Shown one piece after another: positions 43,759 to 53,220 of a stretch of 64,000 nucleotides of DNA (position 1 is the stretch's first letter; every line of letters begins with the position of its first letter). The stretch is from Mucilaginibacter myungsuensis. Its GTDB lineage: Bacteria > Bacteroidota > Bacteroidia > Sphingobacteriales > Sphingobacteriaceae. The stretch lies in NCBI RefSeq assembly GCF_015222005.1, contig NZ_JADFFL010000002.1, positions 1 through 64,000 on the forward strand. Reading direction: 5' to 3'. The notes under the pieces were generated by a model, which was not told where the DNA came from, made no database searches, and worked only from the letters and a program-made list of their open reading frames with translations. The position numbers and the translations under genes were made by a program.

Positions 43759-46700
43759 TTATTTAGCATTAAGTTGATCAAAGTACGACTTTATTTTCTG
43801 CTTATAATACAAATTAAGTGCCGCGGGTACTGTTTTCACCTGTTCTGTTTGCTTGGCCTTAGCCTGCTGGTAGTCTTGCAGGGCCTTAATATAGCCTGGC
43901 GGAATATCTTTTCCGGCGTGGCTATCTCGTTTGTTGTCCTCCTCGCGCTGCTGTTCAGCTTTTTCGGCCTCCAATAGCTTAACCTGTATCTGTTGCTGAC
44001 GGCGGATCGACTCCTCCGTCACTTTCCTGTTTACGAGATCGTTCTCAGTTTGTTCCATTTGTTTGGCGATTTTTTGCAGATCGCCCATATTATTGTTGCC
44101 GTCCTTATTGTCCTGCTGGTTAATTTGCTCTAACTGCTGGCGTATCTCCTGCTGCTGGCGCGCCATGCGGGCAAATTGCTCGGCCATGCTTTGGCGCTGG
44201 CTTTGCCCTTGGTTTTCTTTACCGCCCTGCTGTTGCTGCTGCTGCATTTGCTCGCGCATTTTTTGCATGTTCTGGTTCAACTGCTGCTGTTGTTTGCTCA
44301 GCTGCTGCATGGATTGTTGCTGTTTCTTCGACTGCTTTTTGCTCTTGCCGCTTTTCTTTGATTGTTGGGCATCGTTCATGTTGTCCCTTGCTTCGCTCAG
44401 CATCAAGGCCAGGTTGTTCAAACTGGTCATGGCATATTGCTGATCTCGGTTAGCTTCGGCGGTACGGCGGTCGCCTAACAGTTCGATGGCTTTATCAATG
44501 TGTTCGTTAATGCCGGCTATCTCTTTATTGACTGTCGAACTGATCTGCGGCACCCGCTTGCTGATCGAGTATAACGAGTCTTGGGCCGTTTTCAAGTTGT
44601 CCTTAATATCCTTTTGCTTTTGGGCCAGGGTTACGTATTGTGGATCATTGGCGCTGGTACTGCGCAGGGTTTGCATTACGCGCTCCTGCTCAAAAGAACT
44701 ATTCACCAAACTCTTCAATAACTCGCGCAATTGGGCAAGGTCAATACCGGCTTGTTCTTCTTCCTCCTTATCCTTTTGCTCCTGCATCTTTTGCGCCATC
44801 TTTTTCATTTTTTGCGCGGCCTGCTTTTGCGACTTGGATGCCTGCTTTTTATTATCCTTTTTAAGTTGCTCCTTGCTCTCGTCCATGTCCTCCTCCACGC
44901 TTTGCTTCTCTTGCGGCGAGTTGTCAAATTCCTGCTTGTCTTCCAGTTGTTCGTTCTGTTTTTTCAGATCGTCCATCTGTTTTTCAACCTCTTTAAATTC
45001 TTCCTTCAACTTATCCTGCTCTTTTTGCAGCTGCTCTTTCTCGGCTTGCTTTTCAGCATCAGTTTTCTGGCTATCCTTTTTATCGCCGGCTTGTTTGTCG
45101 GCATTCTGTTTATCAGCGTTCGCCTTGTCTTGCTGCTGCTTGTCGGCGTTAGCCTTATCCTGTGCGGCTTTGTCTGCCTTAGCTTTGTCTTGCGCGGCCT
45201 TGTCGGCATTAGCTTTGTCCTGGTCTTTTTTATCGCCGTTCTGCTTGTCGCCGTTCTGTTTATCCTGCTGATCTTTTTTGTCGGCATTAGCTTTGTCCTG
45301 CGTAGCCTTATCAGCGTTGGCTTTGTCCTGATCCTTTTTATCGGTATTGAATTTGTCCTTATCGCCCAAGTTCGGTTTGTCCTGGTTCTTTGGATCTTGG
45401 TTTTGTTTGCCTTGTTCCTTTTTATCTAAAGCGTCGGTCTTTTGCGCTAAGGCCTCTTGTTTCTCGGCAAGTTTGTTCAGGTCTTTAATGGTCTTATCCA
45501 TTTTCTGATCAAACTCCAGTTTCTTCATCAACTCCTGCGCACGGGATAGTTCCTTTTTTAGATTACGGTTCTCGCTCTGCATTTTGTTAACGGCATCGCG
45601 GGTAGGCTCTTTACGCTCGGCTTCTAACAGTTGCTGTAGTTTTTCCAGCATCTCCTGGGTTTTAGGATCAAGTACATTTTTCAACAACTCGTCCATTTGC
45701 TTTTGCTTGTCGGTCAACTCCTGACTTTGGCCCGAGTTTTCCTGACGGTTCATTTGGTTGCGGCGGTTCTCGGCTTGTATGTCCTTGATCAGGTCATTCA
45801 GTTCCTTTTTCTTTTGCATCAGGTCCTCCACCTGTTTCTTTTCATCGAAAGAAAGTGTGTTCTTATTCAGCAACATCTGGTTCAGCTTTTGCGACTCGCG
45901 CTCTAACTGACCGGCGATCTTAATAGCCGACGACATTTTTTGCTTCACCGCCTCGGTACCGGCGTTCAGTTGCTCCTGCAATTCTTTCTCGGTCGGTACC
46001 TTCATGGCACGCTCAGGGGTGCGGGCCTTTTTAGGACCTGATACTGCGTCGTTATCAGCCACCTCAAAGTAGTAGGTCAGCTCATCGCCGGGTTTAACGG
46101 CAATGTCTTTCATATCCCAATAGTAAAAGAAATCGCTTTGAGTTTGGCCCAGATCGGCCTTCACGCTTCTGGTGATGGTCTTTTCTTCGCGGTTGCTACC
46201 CGGTGCGCCAACTTTATAGTGGAAGGTCAAAGAAGTAAAGCCGTGATCATCCTGAATGCGGCCATTAAAGTACATAGCCTTAGTGCTGATCGAGTCGGCC
46301 CTTTCTACAGCGGTGATGGCCGGTAATTCATCGGCAATAACATTAATGCGGTAACTGGCCGAATCGCCGCGGGTAACCATCTTGCTCTCGGGCTTTAACG
46401 AGAACATAGCGTTTCTGCTGATGCGCTCGGTATGTTCAAAAAGGCCATCATTGCCTTCGGCAATATCGGTCGACTTGCCGTCTAAGCCGAAAACCACCTT
46501 ATCAGCATTCTGCGTATGCAGTTGCCATTTTACGGTAGTTCCGGCAGGGAGCGTCAGGTCACCGGCGTTGATCAGTTTCTCGTCCTTTTTGTGCAGATAG
46601 CTTGGGTAGTGCAACTCAACGTCAAAATTTAACAATGACGGTTTCAGGTTAACCTTGATCTCGTAAGGCTGAGAGTAAAAACCATTGGCGCTTAAGCGAA

Positions 46701-47493
46701 AAGCGGTGTTCTGTTGAAGGTTGCTGAACAGATAATGGAACTTAGCCAGATTCTCTTTATCTAACTTAAAGGTGTTACCGTTGGTCTCTACATAAACATC
46801 GGCCGGAATTTTACTGCCGGTCATTTTCAAGTCCAGCTTTAGGTCTTCGCCTTGTACTACACTTAGTTTGTCGTTCAGTACATCGAATTGGAACGGAGCG
46901 GCTGGGGTATAATATTTATCGTGGTTGATGAGGCGTTTAGTGCTCTCGGTCAATATGGATGGTGAAGCCAGCGCAATGAACACGATCACTCCTACCGGCG
47001 CCAAAACCCATTTCAGGTATTTGTTATTCTCTTTAAGATTGATGGCCGATGGGAAACTCACCGGGCGCAAGCCTTCTATCTTTTGGCCTATGCTTGCCTC
47101 GATCAGCGAGCGGTTGCGGTCATCCTGCTCGGATAGTTTTTTTAGTTGAAGCGTGTTGAGCAGCTTATCCTTTACATCGCTAAAATGTGTGCCGATGATC
47201 TGGGCAGCTTCATCATGCGTTAGGGTCTTACCAACCTTTAGCCAAGCCAATAATGATGGTACTACAAGCCAAAACAGCAGGCCAAGGTTCAGTAAAATAA
47301 AAGAGTAAAACAGAATGGTACGCGGCAGGGTACCGAAGTTAAAAAAGTACTCGCTCAGCGTGATCACCACGTAGGCCGAAAACAGGCCCGCACCCAAAAA
47401 GATCAGCCCCCTTAGCAAATTGTTAAAGTAGTACTTGCGGATAAATACGTTGATCTTATCGATCAGGAGTTCGTAATTGTTCTGTCCGTTCAT
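43759..47493 (-). CDS. DUF4175 family large membrane protein with low-complexity coiled region
   Basis: 1244 residues. Three N-terminal membrane helices (about 20-45, 50-75 and 150-170) are followed by a beta-rich extracytoplasmic region (about 190-480) and then a very long charged segment. From about residue 690 to 830 it consists of imperfect repeats of the type DKANADKAAQ, with KQNGDK and KDQ variants. The C-terminal third is Gln/Met/Lys-rich (MQQLSKQQQQLNQNMQKMREQMQ) and predicted coiled coil. This is the DUF4175 family of Bacteroidota, whose function is unknown; the build suggests an envelope-spanning or scaffold protein. It is the first gene of the operon with the RsbW-like protein and ybeY. 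Confidence 0.85.
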   Translation of the reverse strand: MNGQNNYELLIDKINVFIRKYYFNNLLRGLIFLGAGLFSAYVVITLSEYFFNFGTLPRTILFYSFILLNLGLLFWLVVPSLLAWLKVGKTLTHDEAAQIIGTHFSDVKDKLLNTLQLKKLSEQDDRNRSLIEASIGQKIEGLRPVSFPSAINLKENNKYLKWVLAPVGVIVFIALASPSILTESTKRLINHDKYYTPAAPFQFDVLNDKLSVVQGEDLKLDLKMTGSKIPADVYVETNGNTFKLDKENLAKFHYLFSNLQQNTAFRLSANGFYSQPYEIKVNLKPSLLNFDVELHYPSYLHKKDEKLINAGDLTLPAGTTVKWQLHTQNADKVVFGLDGKSTDIAEGNDGLFEHTERISRNAMFSLKPESKMVTRGDSASYRINVIADELPAITAVERADSISTKAMYFNGRIQDDHGFTSLTFHYKVGAPGSNREEKTITRSVKADLGQTQSDFFYYWDMKDIAVKPGDELTYYFEVADNDAVSGPKKARTPERAMKVPTEKELQEQLNAGTEAVKQKMSSAIKIAGQLERESQKLNQMLLNKNTLSFDEKKQVEDLMQKKKELNDLIKDIQAENRRNQMNRQENSGQSQELTDKQKQMDELLKNVLDPKTQEMLEKLQQLLEAERKEPTRDAVNKMQSENRNLKKELSRAQELMKKLEFDQKMDKTIKDLNKLAEKQEALAQKTDALDKKEQGKQNQDPKNQDKPNLGDKDKFNTDKKDQDKANADKATQDKANADKKDQQDKQNGDKQNGDKKDQDKANADKAAQDKAKADKAAQDKANADKQQQDKANADKQNADKQAGDKKDSQKTDAEKQAEKEQLQKEQDKLKEEFKEVEKQMDDLKKQNEQLEDKQEFDNSPQEKQSVEEDMDESKEQLKKDNKKQASKSQKQAAQKMKKMAQKMQEQKDKEEEEQAGIDLAQLRELLKSLVNSSFEQERVMQTLRSTSANDPQYVTLAQKQKDIKDNLKTAQDSLYSISKRVPQISSTVNKEIAGINEHIDKAIELLGDRRTAEANRDQQYAMTSLNNLALMLSEARDNMNDAQQSKKSGKSKKQSKKQQQSMQQLSKQQQQLNQNMQKMREQMQQQQQQGGKENQGQSQRQSMAEQFARMARQQQEIRQQLEQINQQDNKDGNNNMGDLQKIAKQMEQTENDLVNRKVTEESIRRQQQIQVKLLEAEKAEQQREEDNKRDSHAGKDIPPGYIKALQDYQQAKAKQTEQVKTVPAALNLYYKQKIKSYFDQLNAK

Positions 47494-47619
47494 AATACCT
47501 TGGGGTGATGAGAGTACATACCTATTTACTAAGTTAGTAAAGTATTTATCTGAACGAAAATTTTTGCCCGATAATTATAGTACGAACGGGAATGTTACAA
47601 TATTGCCCGCCCCAGCAAT

Positions 47620-47650
47620 AAAAAAGCCCTCTGCGGCTGGCAGAAGGCTT
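47620..47650 (-). terminator. Terminator of the OB-fold protein gene
   Basis: On the minus strand AGCCTTCTGC pairs with GCAGAGGGCT (one G-T pair) and is followed by about six T. Confidence 0.75.
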
Positions 47651-47671
47651 AAATATCTTGCAGCAAAAAAC

Positions 47672-48070
47672 TTACTGACGTTCTATTATAGGTGTACCCT
47701 TACTGCTATCGATCAATACCAGTTTGATCTGCTTCGGGTCCAGCAAAATGATCTCGGGCTTGCCTTTGTAATCGATGATCTTGCCGGTCACTATTACGTC
47801 CTTACCTTTAAAGTCGGTCGCCGGGTCGCCTTTAAATTTACTTTTGGCATCGGCCGGGATCATCAGCGTTAGTTCCTGGTTGGGGTTAAAACCACCGATA
47901 TCTAACAAGGTCATGTTAGAGGCGAACGTTTTCCCGCTGAATATTTTGGCGGTTATCTTTACGCTGTCGCCGATGTGTTTGGCGGCATCTTTAGCGGCGA
48001 TAACGGTTTGGGCTTTGGCGTTATAAGTGAACGCTGCAATGGCGATGATAAGTAGTAGTGCTTTTTTCAT
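47672..48070 (-). CDS. Secreted small OB-fold protein
   Basis: 132 residues with a signal peptide (about 1-20, ending NAKAQ). The mature domain (HIGDSVKITAKIFSGKTFASNMTLLDIGG, GKDVIVTGKIIDYKGKPEIILLDPKQI) has the strand pattern of a small OB fold seen in exported Bacteroidota proteins and resembles bacterial nucleic-acid-binding OB proteins. Whether it binds nucleic acid, sugar or a peptide is not known. It stands alone, with its own terminator. Confidence 0.75.
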   Translation of the reverse strand: MKKALLLIIAIAAFTYNAKAQTVIAAKDAAKHIGDSVKITAKIFSGKTFASNMTLLDIGGFNPNQELTLMIPADAKSKFKGDPATDFKGKDVIVTGKIIDYKGKPEIILLDPKQIKLVLIDSSKGTPIIERQ

Positions 48071-48372
48071 GTATTTAACGATAACGACAGGTCATGTTTT
48101 GACCGGCACAAGATACCAACGGCGATCCACTTTAAAAAGTATCCCTGCCAGATCAGCTGCTACTTAAATAACAATTGGATCGGCCTGTCCGTATAAGCGA
48201 CCAGCGACCTATGATGTAACAGTTGTAAAAAACATTCTTGTTCAGAAATAAATAAATAGTATTTATTGAATTTAATTTAACTATAATTGAAATTAAATAA
48301 ACACTATCGACGAGTTGGTGTTATTTAAGTGCTGTTAAGCATAGATATGCTTAATGTTTAATTGAAAACTTG
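48071..48372. promoter_or_regulatory. Divergent intergenic region and leader of the RRM gene
   Basis: Very AT-rich at 48235-48310. A perfect 9-bp hairpin TTAAGCATA-GA-TATGCTTAA (48335-48354) ends 18 nt before the ATG of the RNA-binding protein, with no T tract. It may control access of ribosomes to the start. No other gene is visible. Confidence 0.5.
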
Positions 48373-48816
48373 ATGAAAATTTTTATTGGAAGTCTTCCCT
48401 ACAAGGTAGAGGAAGCTGATCTGCAAGAACTGTTCGCAGCTTACGGCGAAGTAAGTTCAGTGAAAATCATTACCGATCGCGAGACCGGTAGAAGCAAAGG
48501 TTTTGGCTTTATTGAGATGACCGACGACGAGGCTGCACAAAAAGCTATCGACGGTTTGAACGGTAGCGAAATTGGCGGCAGAACAATTGCTGTTAGTCAA
48601 GCTGAAGAGCGTAAACCAAGCACTGGTCCACGTACCGGCGGCTTTGGCGGTGGTGGCGGCTACGGCGGTGGAAACCGTGGTGGTGGCGGCGGCGGTTATA
48701 GCGGCGGCGGCAACCGTGGTGGCGGCGGCGGTGGTTACAGCGGCGGTGGCAACCGTGGCGGTACCGGCGGTGGCTACGGCGGTGGCGGTGGCGAGCGTAA
48801 AGATCGTTGGAGCTAA
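48373..48816 (+). CDS. Glycine-rich RNA-binding protein (RRM)
   Basis: 147 residues: an RRM domain (about 1-80) with RNP2 (IFIGSLP) and RNP1 (KGFGFIEM), then a tail of about 55 residues of Gly with repeated GGNRGGGGGGYSG, that is RGG/RG boxes. It binds single-stranded RNA and probably works as an RNA chaperone; homologues are often cold-inducible in Bacteroidota and cyanobacteria. The frame opens with TTG ATG; the ATG is taken as start. The leader is long, AT-rich and carries a hairpin. Confidence 0.93.
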   Translation: MKIFIGSLPYKVEEADLQELFAAYGEVSSVKIITDRETGRSKGFGFIEMTDDEAAQKAIDGLNGSEIGGRTIAVSQAEERKPSTGPRTGGFGGGGGYGGGNRGGGGGGYSGGGNRGGGGGGYSGGGNRGGTGGGYGGGGGERKDRWS

Positions 48817-48878
48817 TTCAAATTAAAACTAACCTGCTTTAGATAGTACTTCCAATAAAAAGGATAATTATTAAAGAG

Positions 48879-48919
48879 AAAACCCGTTCGGACGATAAGT
48901 TTGAACGGGTTTTGTTTTT
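48879..48919 (+). terminator. RRM gene terminator
   Basis: Stem AAAACCCGTTC/GAACGGGTTTT with a loop of about 13 nt, followed by GTTTTT. Confidence 0.83.
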
Positions 48920-49027
48920 GGTGCTATTTGGAAGAGCCTTGCAGGTATTCCTGGCCATCGGCGCGACCAATACAAAAGTCATAAAGCGTGTATAGGTTTG
49001 CGAATTACTGATCAGTTTGATTACTTT

Positions 49028-49066
49028 GCGCCCTTAGTGAAAATTCTTTGTACCCCTTGTGGCTAA
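49028..49066. repeat. Half copy of the CACAAAG-type repeat
   Basis: CCTTAGTGAAAATTCTTTGTACCCCTTGTGGCTAA resembles only the right arm of the CACAAAG-type repeats; the left arm is missing. It lies directly before recJ. Confidence 0.4.
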
Positions 49067-49075
49067 CCCAACAAC

Positions 49076-50785
49076 ATGCAAAAACGCTGGACATTTAAAC
49101 CAACACCCGACAAAGCAACTGTAGACCAACTGTCTGCCGGATTGGGTATTGGCCCGGTATTGAGCCAGCTGTTACTGCACAGGGGCATACAGACTTACGA
49201 CGAGGCCAAATTCTTCTTTCGCCCGATACTGGAACATCTGCACGACCCTTTCCTGATGGCGGGCATGGAGCAGGCGATCGAGCGTATCGACAAGGCCATC
49301 GCTCAAAACGAAAAGATCTTGATCTACGGCGATTACGACGTGGACGGGACGACTTCGGTAGCCCTCACTTATAGTTTTTTCAGCAAACGCTACGACCAGT
49401 TAGCCTATTATATACCCGACCGTTATAAGGAAGGTTACGGCATATCTACCCAAGGCATCGACTTTGCTAAGGAGAACGGCTTCACGCTGATCATCGCGCT
49501 GGATTGCGGCATAAAATCAGTAGATAAAGTTGCTTACGCAAATACCTTGGGTGTCGATTTTATCATCTGCGACCACCACTTACCGGGCGATGAATTGCCC
49601 GATGCTGTTGCGTTGCTTGACCCTAAACGCCCCGGTTGCGATTATCCTTATAAAGAGCTTTCGGGCTGCGGCATCGGCTTTAAGTTGATACAGGCTTATG
49701 CCCAGGCGCACGATATCCCTTTTGAAGAAGTGACCCAATATCTGGATCTCGTGGCCATCAGTATCGCTTGCGACATCGTACATATCGACGGCGAGAACCG
49801 GGTGCTGGCACATTACGGCCTGCAACGCATCAATACTGAGCCATGCATTGGCGTGAAAGCCTTGATGGGCGTCGCGAAGAAAGGCTCGTCGGAGTATACC
49901 ATATCCGATGTGGTTTTCCTTTTAGGTCCGCGCATTAACGCTGCCGGTCGTATAGATGATGCCAAGCAAGCGGTAGAATTACTGATCAGCTGCCATGATG
50001 ATGAAGCCAACACCTTAGGAGCGCTCATCAATACTAAAAATTTGGAGCGTAAAGAACATGACCTTAACATCACCGGCGATGCGCTGAGTATGATAGACGA
50101 AAGCCAGATCATGATCGACCGAAAGTCGACCGTAGTTTATCGCGAGGATTGGCATAAAGGGGTGATCGGTATCGTAGCTTCGCGCCTGACAGAGAAATAT
50201 TATCGCCCTACTATCGTCCTTACCAGATCTAACGGGCATGTGGCAGGTTCGGCACGCTCAGTAGTCGGCTTTGATCTGTACGAGGCCCTTTGCGATTGCA
50301 GCGACCTGCTCATCCAATTTGGCGGGCACAAATACGCCGCAGGCCTGACCATGAAACCCGAGAACGTGACCGCTTTTGCCGACCGTTTTGAGGAAGTAGT
50401 AAGCGCCACTATCCCACCCGAATTGCTGATCCCCGAGATACTGATCGATGCCGAACTGGAACTGAAACAGATAGACCCGAAATTTTTTAGGATATTGCAA
50501 CAGTTCGCGCCATTTGGACCCGAAAACATGTCGCCTATATTTTTAAGCAGGGGTGTACAAGTTAAGGGCCTGGCAACGTTAGTAGGTGGTGCGCACCTAA
50601 AGGTGACGATAGATCAGCAAGGATCGCCGATATTTGATTGCATCGCCTTTGGACAGGCCGAACATTTAGACAAGATAAACAGCGGGCAACCATTCGATAT
50701 CTGTTACAGCATTGAAGAGAACGTATGGCGCGATAAGCGCAGCATACAGTTAAATATAAGGGGGATTAGATTTAGTGAGCAGTGA
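49076..50785 (+). CDS. recJ: Single-stranded-DNA-specific exonuclease RecJ
   Basis: 5'-3' single-strand exonuclease for recombination and mismatch or base-excision repair. DHH-superfamily metal motifs: GDYDVDGTT (Asp86, 88, 90), DCGI, DHH at 166-168 (ICDHHLPGD), and later CDIVH. The DHHA1 domain has the RSVVGFDLYEALCDCSDLLIQFGGHKYAAG glycine-His motif, and a RecJ OB domain follows (PMFLSR-like segment near 490). Length 569 is normal. It is followed by a repeat-rich gap and lptB. Confidence 0.95.
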   Translation: MQKRWTFKPTPDKATVDQLSAGLGIGPVLSQLLLHRGIQTYDEAKFFFRPILEHLHDPFLMAGMEQAIERIDKAIAQNEKILIYGDYDVDGTTSVALTYSFFSKRYDQLAYYIPDRYKEGYGISTQGIDFAKENGFTLIIALDCGIKSVDKVAYANTLGVDFIICDHHLPGDELPDAVALLDPKRPGCDYPYKELSGCGIGFKLIQAYAQAHDIPFEEVTQYLDLVAISIACDIVHIDGENRVLAHYGLQRINTEPCIGVKALMGVAKKGSSEYTISDVVFLLGPRINAAGRIDDAKQAVELLISCHDDEANTLGALINTKNLERKEHDLNITGDALSMIDESQIMIDRKSTVVYREDWHKGVIGIVASRLTEKYYRPTIVLTRSNGHVAGSARSVVGFDLYEALCDCSDLLIQFGGHKYAAGLTMKPENVTAFADRFEEVVSATIPPELLIPEILIDAELELKQIDPKFFRILQQFAPFGPENMSPIFLSRGVQVKGLATLVGGAHLKVTIDQQGSPIFDCIAFGQAEHLDKINSGQPFDICYSIEENVWRDKRSIQLNIRGIRFSEQ

Positions 50786-50919
50786 CCAGTTGAGTAGTGA
50801 CCAGTAAGGCACTTATCGACAGATCACCTCCATATCATAACTTCAGTGAAACGCTATCAGTTAGCAGTGACCCAAGTGGCACTGATCACCGATCACCGAT
50901 CACTGATCACTGAAACAAC
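50786..50919. repeat. GATCACTGATCAC-type simple repeats between recJ and lptB
   Basis: The gap is filled by short near-repeats such as GAGCAGTGACCAGT, AGTGACCAGTAAGGCAC and GATCACCGATCACCGATCACTGATCACTGA. A similar stretch with GATCAGTGATCAG is at 57.35 kb. There is no terminator, so lptB could be read from the recJ promoter. Confidence 0.55.
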
Positions 50920-51660
50920 ATGAACTTACGAGCAGAGAACTTAGTAAAAAAATACAAACAGCGTACGGTTGTTAACGATGTATCGTTCAACGTGTCGCAG
51001 GGCGAGATCGTGGGTTTGTTGGGGCCTAATGGCGCGGGTAAAACTACGTCGTTCTACATGATCGTAGGTTTGATCAAGCCGAACGAGGGGCAGATCTTTT
51101 TGGATGATGACAACATCACTATGGATCCGATGTACCGCCGTGCGCAAAAGGGTATCGGTTATTTGGCTCAGGAGGCATCGGTGTTCCGTAAGTTATCTGT
51201 TGAGGATAACATAAAAGCCATCCTGGAGATGGGGCCGATGAGCAAGATAAAACAGGAAGAAAAACTGGAAGAACTGATAGACGAGTTCAGCCTGCACAAG
51301 GTACGCCGTAACCGTGGCGACCTGTTATCGGGTGGCGAACGACGCCGTACCGAGATAGCACGGGCTTTGGCTGCTGAGCCTAACTTTGTACTGCTGGATG
51401 AACCATTTGCCGGTGTAGACCCTATTGCCGTAGAAGAGATACAGGCTCTGGTTGCTAAGCTGAAACACAAGAACATAGGCATCCTGATCACCGACCACAA
51501 TGTGCAGGAGACCTTATCTATCACCGATCGTGCCTATCTACTTTTTGAGGGCAAGATACTGGAAAGCGGCGAGCCTGAAGTGCTGGCTAATAATGAGATG
51601 GTAAGGAAAGTTTATTTAGGTGCTAATTTTGTACTAAAAAGAAAAGTTTTTAATCCTTAA
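50920..51660 (+). CDS. lptB: Lipopolysaccharide export ABC transporter ATP-binding protein
   Basis: 246-residue ATPase that powers LptFG extraction of LPS from the inner membrane. Walker A GPNGAGKT (35-42), Q-loop in [17 protein letters not shown], signature [15 protein letters not shown], Walker [12 protein letters not shown] and the H-loop [10 protein letters not shown] are all as in LptB (the ARAL and GVDP segments are diagnostic). LptA, LptC and LptFG are not in the window. The product complements waaA in outer-membrane synthesis. Confidence 0.93.
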   Translation: MNLRAENLVKKYKQRTVVNDVSFNVSQGEIVGLLGPNGAGKTTSFYMIVGLIKPNEGQIFLDDDNITMDPMYRRAQKGIGYLAQEASVFRKLSVEDNIKAILEMGPMSKIKQEEKLEELIDEFSLHKVRRNRGDLLSGGERRRTEIARALAAEPNFVLLDEPFAGVDPIAVEEIQALVAKLKHKNIGILITDHNVQETLSITDRAYLLFEGKILESGEPEVLANNEMVRKVYLGANFVLKRKVFNP

Positions 51661-51686
51661 ATTGCGGTGCATCTCTGCATCCAATT

Positions 51687-53219
51687 ATGACCATAATCAA
51701 TTCTGTATTTACCTGGTTCATGAAAAAGCGTATCCACCAGATAGAGCTTTTTATGAAGTATCCGCACGAAGTGCAGGAAGAATGGCTGGAACAGTTAGTT
51801 GGCTGGGCCGAAAACACCGAGTGGGGCAAGCAGCACCATTTTAAAAGCATTGAGAATTACGCGCAGTTCAAAGAGCGCGTACCCATACAAACTTACGACA
51901 CGCTGAAGCCGTACATTGAGCGCATGCTTAAAGGCGAGCAGAACGTGTTATGGCCATCAGAGATACGTTGGTTCGCCAAATCATCAGGTACTACCAGCGA
52001 TCGCAGCAAATTCATCCCCGTAAGCGAGGAATCTTTAGAGGAATGCCACTTTAAGGGCGGCAAGGACATGCTAACCCTTTACTTTAACAACCGCCCCAAC
52101 GCCCGCATATTTACCGGTAAAAGTTTAACTCTTGGCGGCAGCCACCAGATCAGTCAGCTTAATGCGGACGCCTCTTTTGGCGATCTATCCGCCGTGATCA
52201 TGAAGAACCTGCCGATCTGGGCCGAGTTTTACCGTACCCCACACCTGGACATTGCCCTGCTGGAGAACTTTGACGAGAAGATCGAAAAAATGGCTATGGC
52301 CACCAAGGATGTGAACGTTACGAGTATCAGCGGTGTACCTACCTGGAATATCCTATTGTTTAAACGCATATTAGAGATCACCGGCAAGAATAACCTGTTA
52401 GAGGTTTGGCCGAACCTGGAACTATACTTCCACGGTGCGGTGAACTTTACGCCATACCGCGACCTGTTCAAGCAACTCATCCCCAAGGATGATATGTACT
52501 ACCTGGATACCTACAATGCCAGCGAAGGTTTCTTCGGCATCCAGGATACCGAGCAGCATGGCGATATGTTATTAATGCTGGATTATGGCATCTTCTATGA
52601 GTTCCTTCCATTCGAGCACCTTAACGACGTGCACCCACCAACGTTGACCCTGGATCAGGTAGAACTTGATAAGAATTACGCACTCATCATTACCACCAAT
52701 GCCGGGCTGTGGCGCTATATGATCGGTGATACAGTCCGCTTTACCTCGCTTGCCCCTTACCGTATCCAGATCACTGGTCGTACCAAGCATTTCATTAATG
52801 CCTTTGGCGAAGAAGTGATCATTGATAACGCCGAACGTGCTTTAGACCGCGCTTGCCGCTACACCGGAGCGATCGTTCGCGATTACACCGCTTGCCCCGT
52901 CTATTTCTCTGAAGATGGAACAGGCGGCCACGAGTGGCTGATCGAATTTGAGAAAGACCCCGAAGAATTTGAACGCTTTGTAGACATCCTGGATGAGACC
53001 CTCCGCAAAGTAAACTCTGATTATGATGCCAAACGCTTTAAAGACATGGCCTTGCACCGCCCGTTGGTTAAGCAAGTGCCTTGCGGAACATTTTTACAAT
53101 GGATGAAAGAGCGTGGTAAATTGGGTGGCCAACATAAAGTACCACGTTTGGCTAACGACCGCGAATATGTGGAGGCGATATTGAAGATGTTAGGGAAAGA
53201 GAAGGTGGCCGCTAATTAA
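51687..53219 (+). CDS. GH3 family acyl-adenylate/amidosynthetase-like protein
   Basis: 510-residue member of the GH3 family of the ANL superfamily, named after plant enzymes that join amino acids to jasmonate or auxin. ATP-binding region SSGTTSDRSKFIPVS (about 99-113), then LYFHGAVNFTPYRDLF, YNASEGFFGIQD and the C-terminal hinge DTVRFTSLAPYRIQITGRTKHFINAFGEEVI. Bacterial GH3 proteins are widespread and their substrates are largely undefined, so hormone conjugation should not be assumed. A DUF4288-like gene begins 1 bp after the stop. Confidence 0.9.
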   Translation: MTIINSVFTWFMKKRIHQIELFMKYPHEVQEEWLEQLVGWAENTEWGKQHHFKSIENYAQFKERVPIQTYDTLKPYIERMLKGEQNVLWPSEIRWFAKSSGTTSDRSKFIPVSEESLEECHFKGGKDMLTLYFNNRPNARIFTGKSLTLGGSHQISQLNADASFGDLSAVIMKNLPIWAEFYRTPHLDIALLENFDEKIEKMAMATKDVNVTSISGVPTWNILLFKRILEITGKNNLLEVWPNLELYFHGAVNFTPYRDLFKQLIPKDDMYYLDTYNASEGFFGIQDTEQHGDMLLMLDYGIFYEFLPFEHLNDVHPPTLTLDQVELDKNYALIITTNAGLWRYMIGDTVRFTSLAPYRIQITGRTKHFINAFGEEVIIDNAERALDRACRYTGAIVRDYTACPVYFSEDGTGGHEWLIEFEKDPEEFERFVDILDETLRKVNSDYDAKRFKDMALHRPLVKQVPCGTFLQWMKERGKLGGQHKVPRLANDREYVEAILKMLGKEKVAAN

Positions 53220-53220
53220 G

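Noticed and set aside
44063..45429. Long hydrophobic frames on the plus strand opposite DUF4175
   Set aside because: They are the antisense reading of Lys/Gln/Asp repeats, giving Leu/Cys/Phe-rich nonsense with no start context; the minus-strand frame has recognisable domains.
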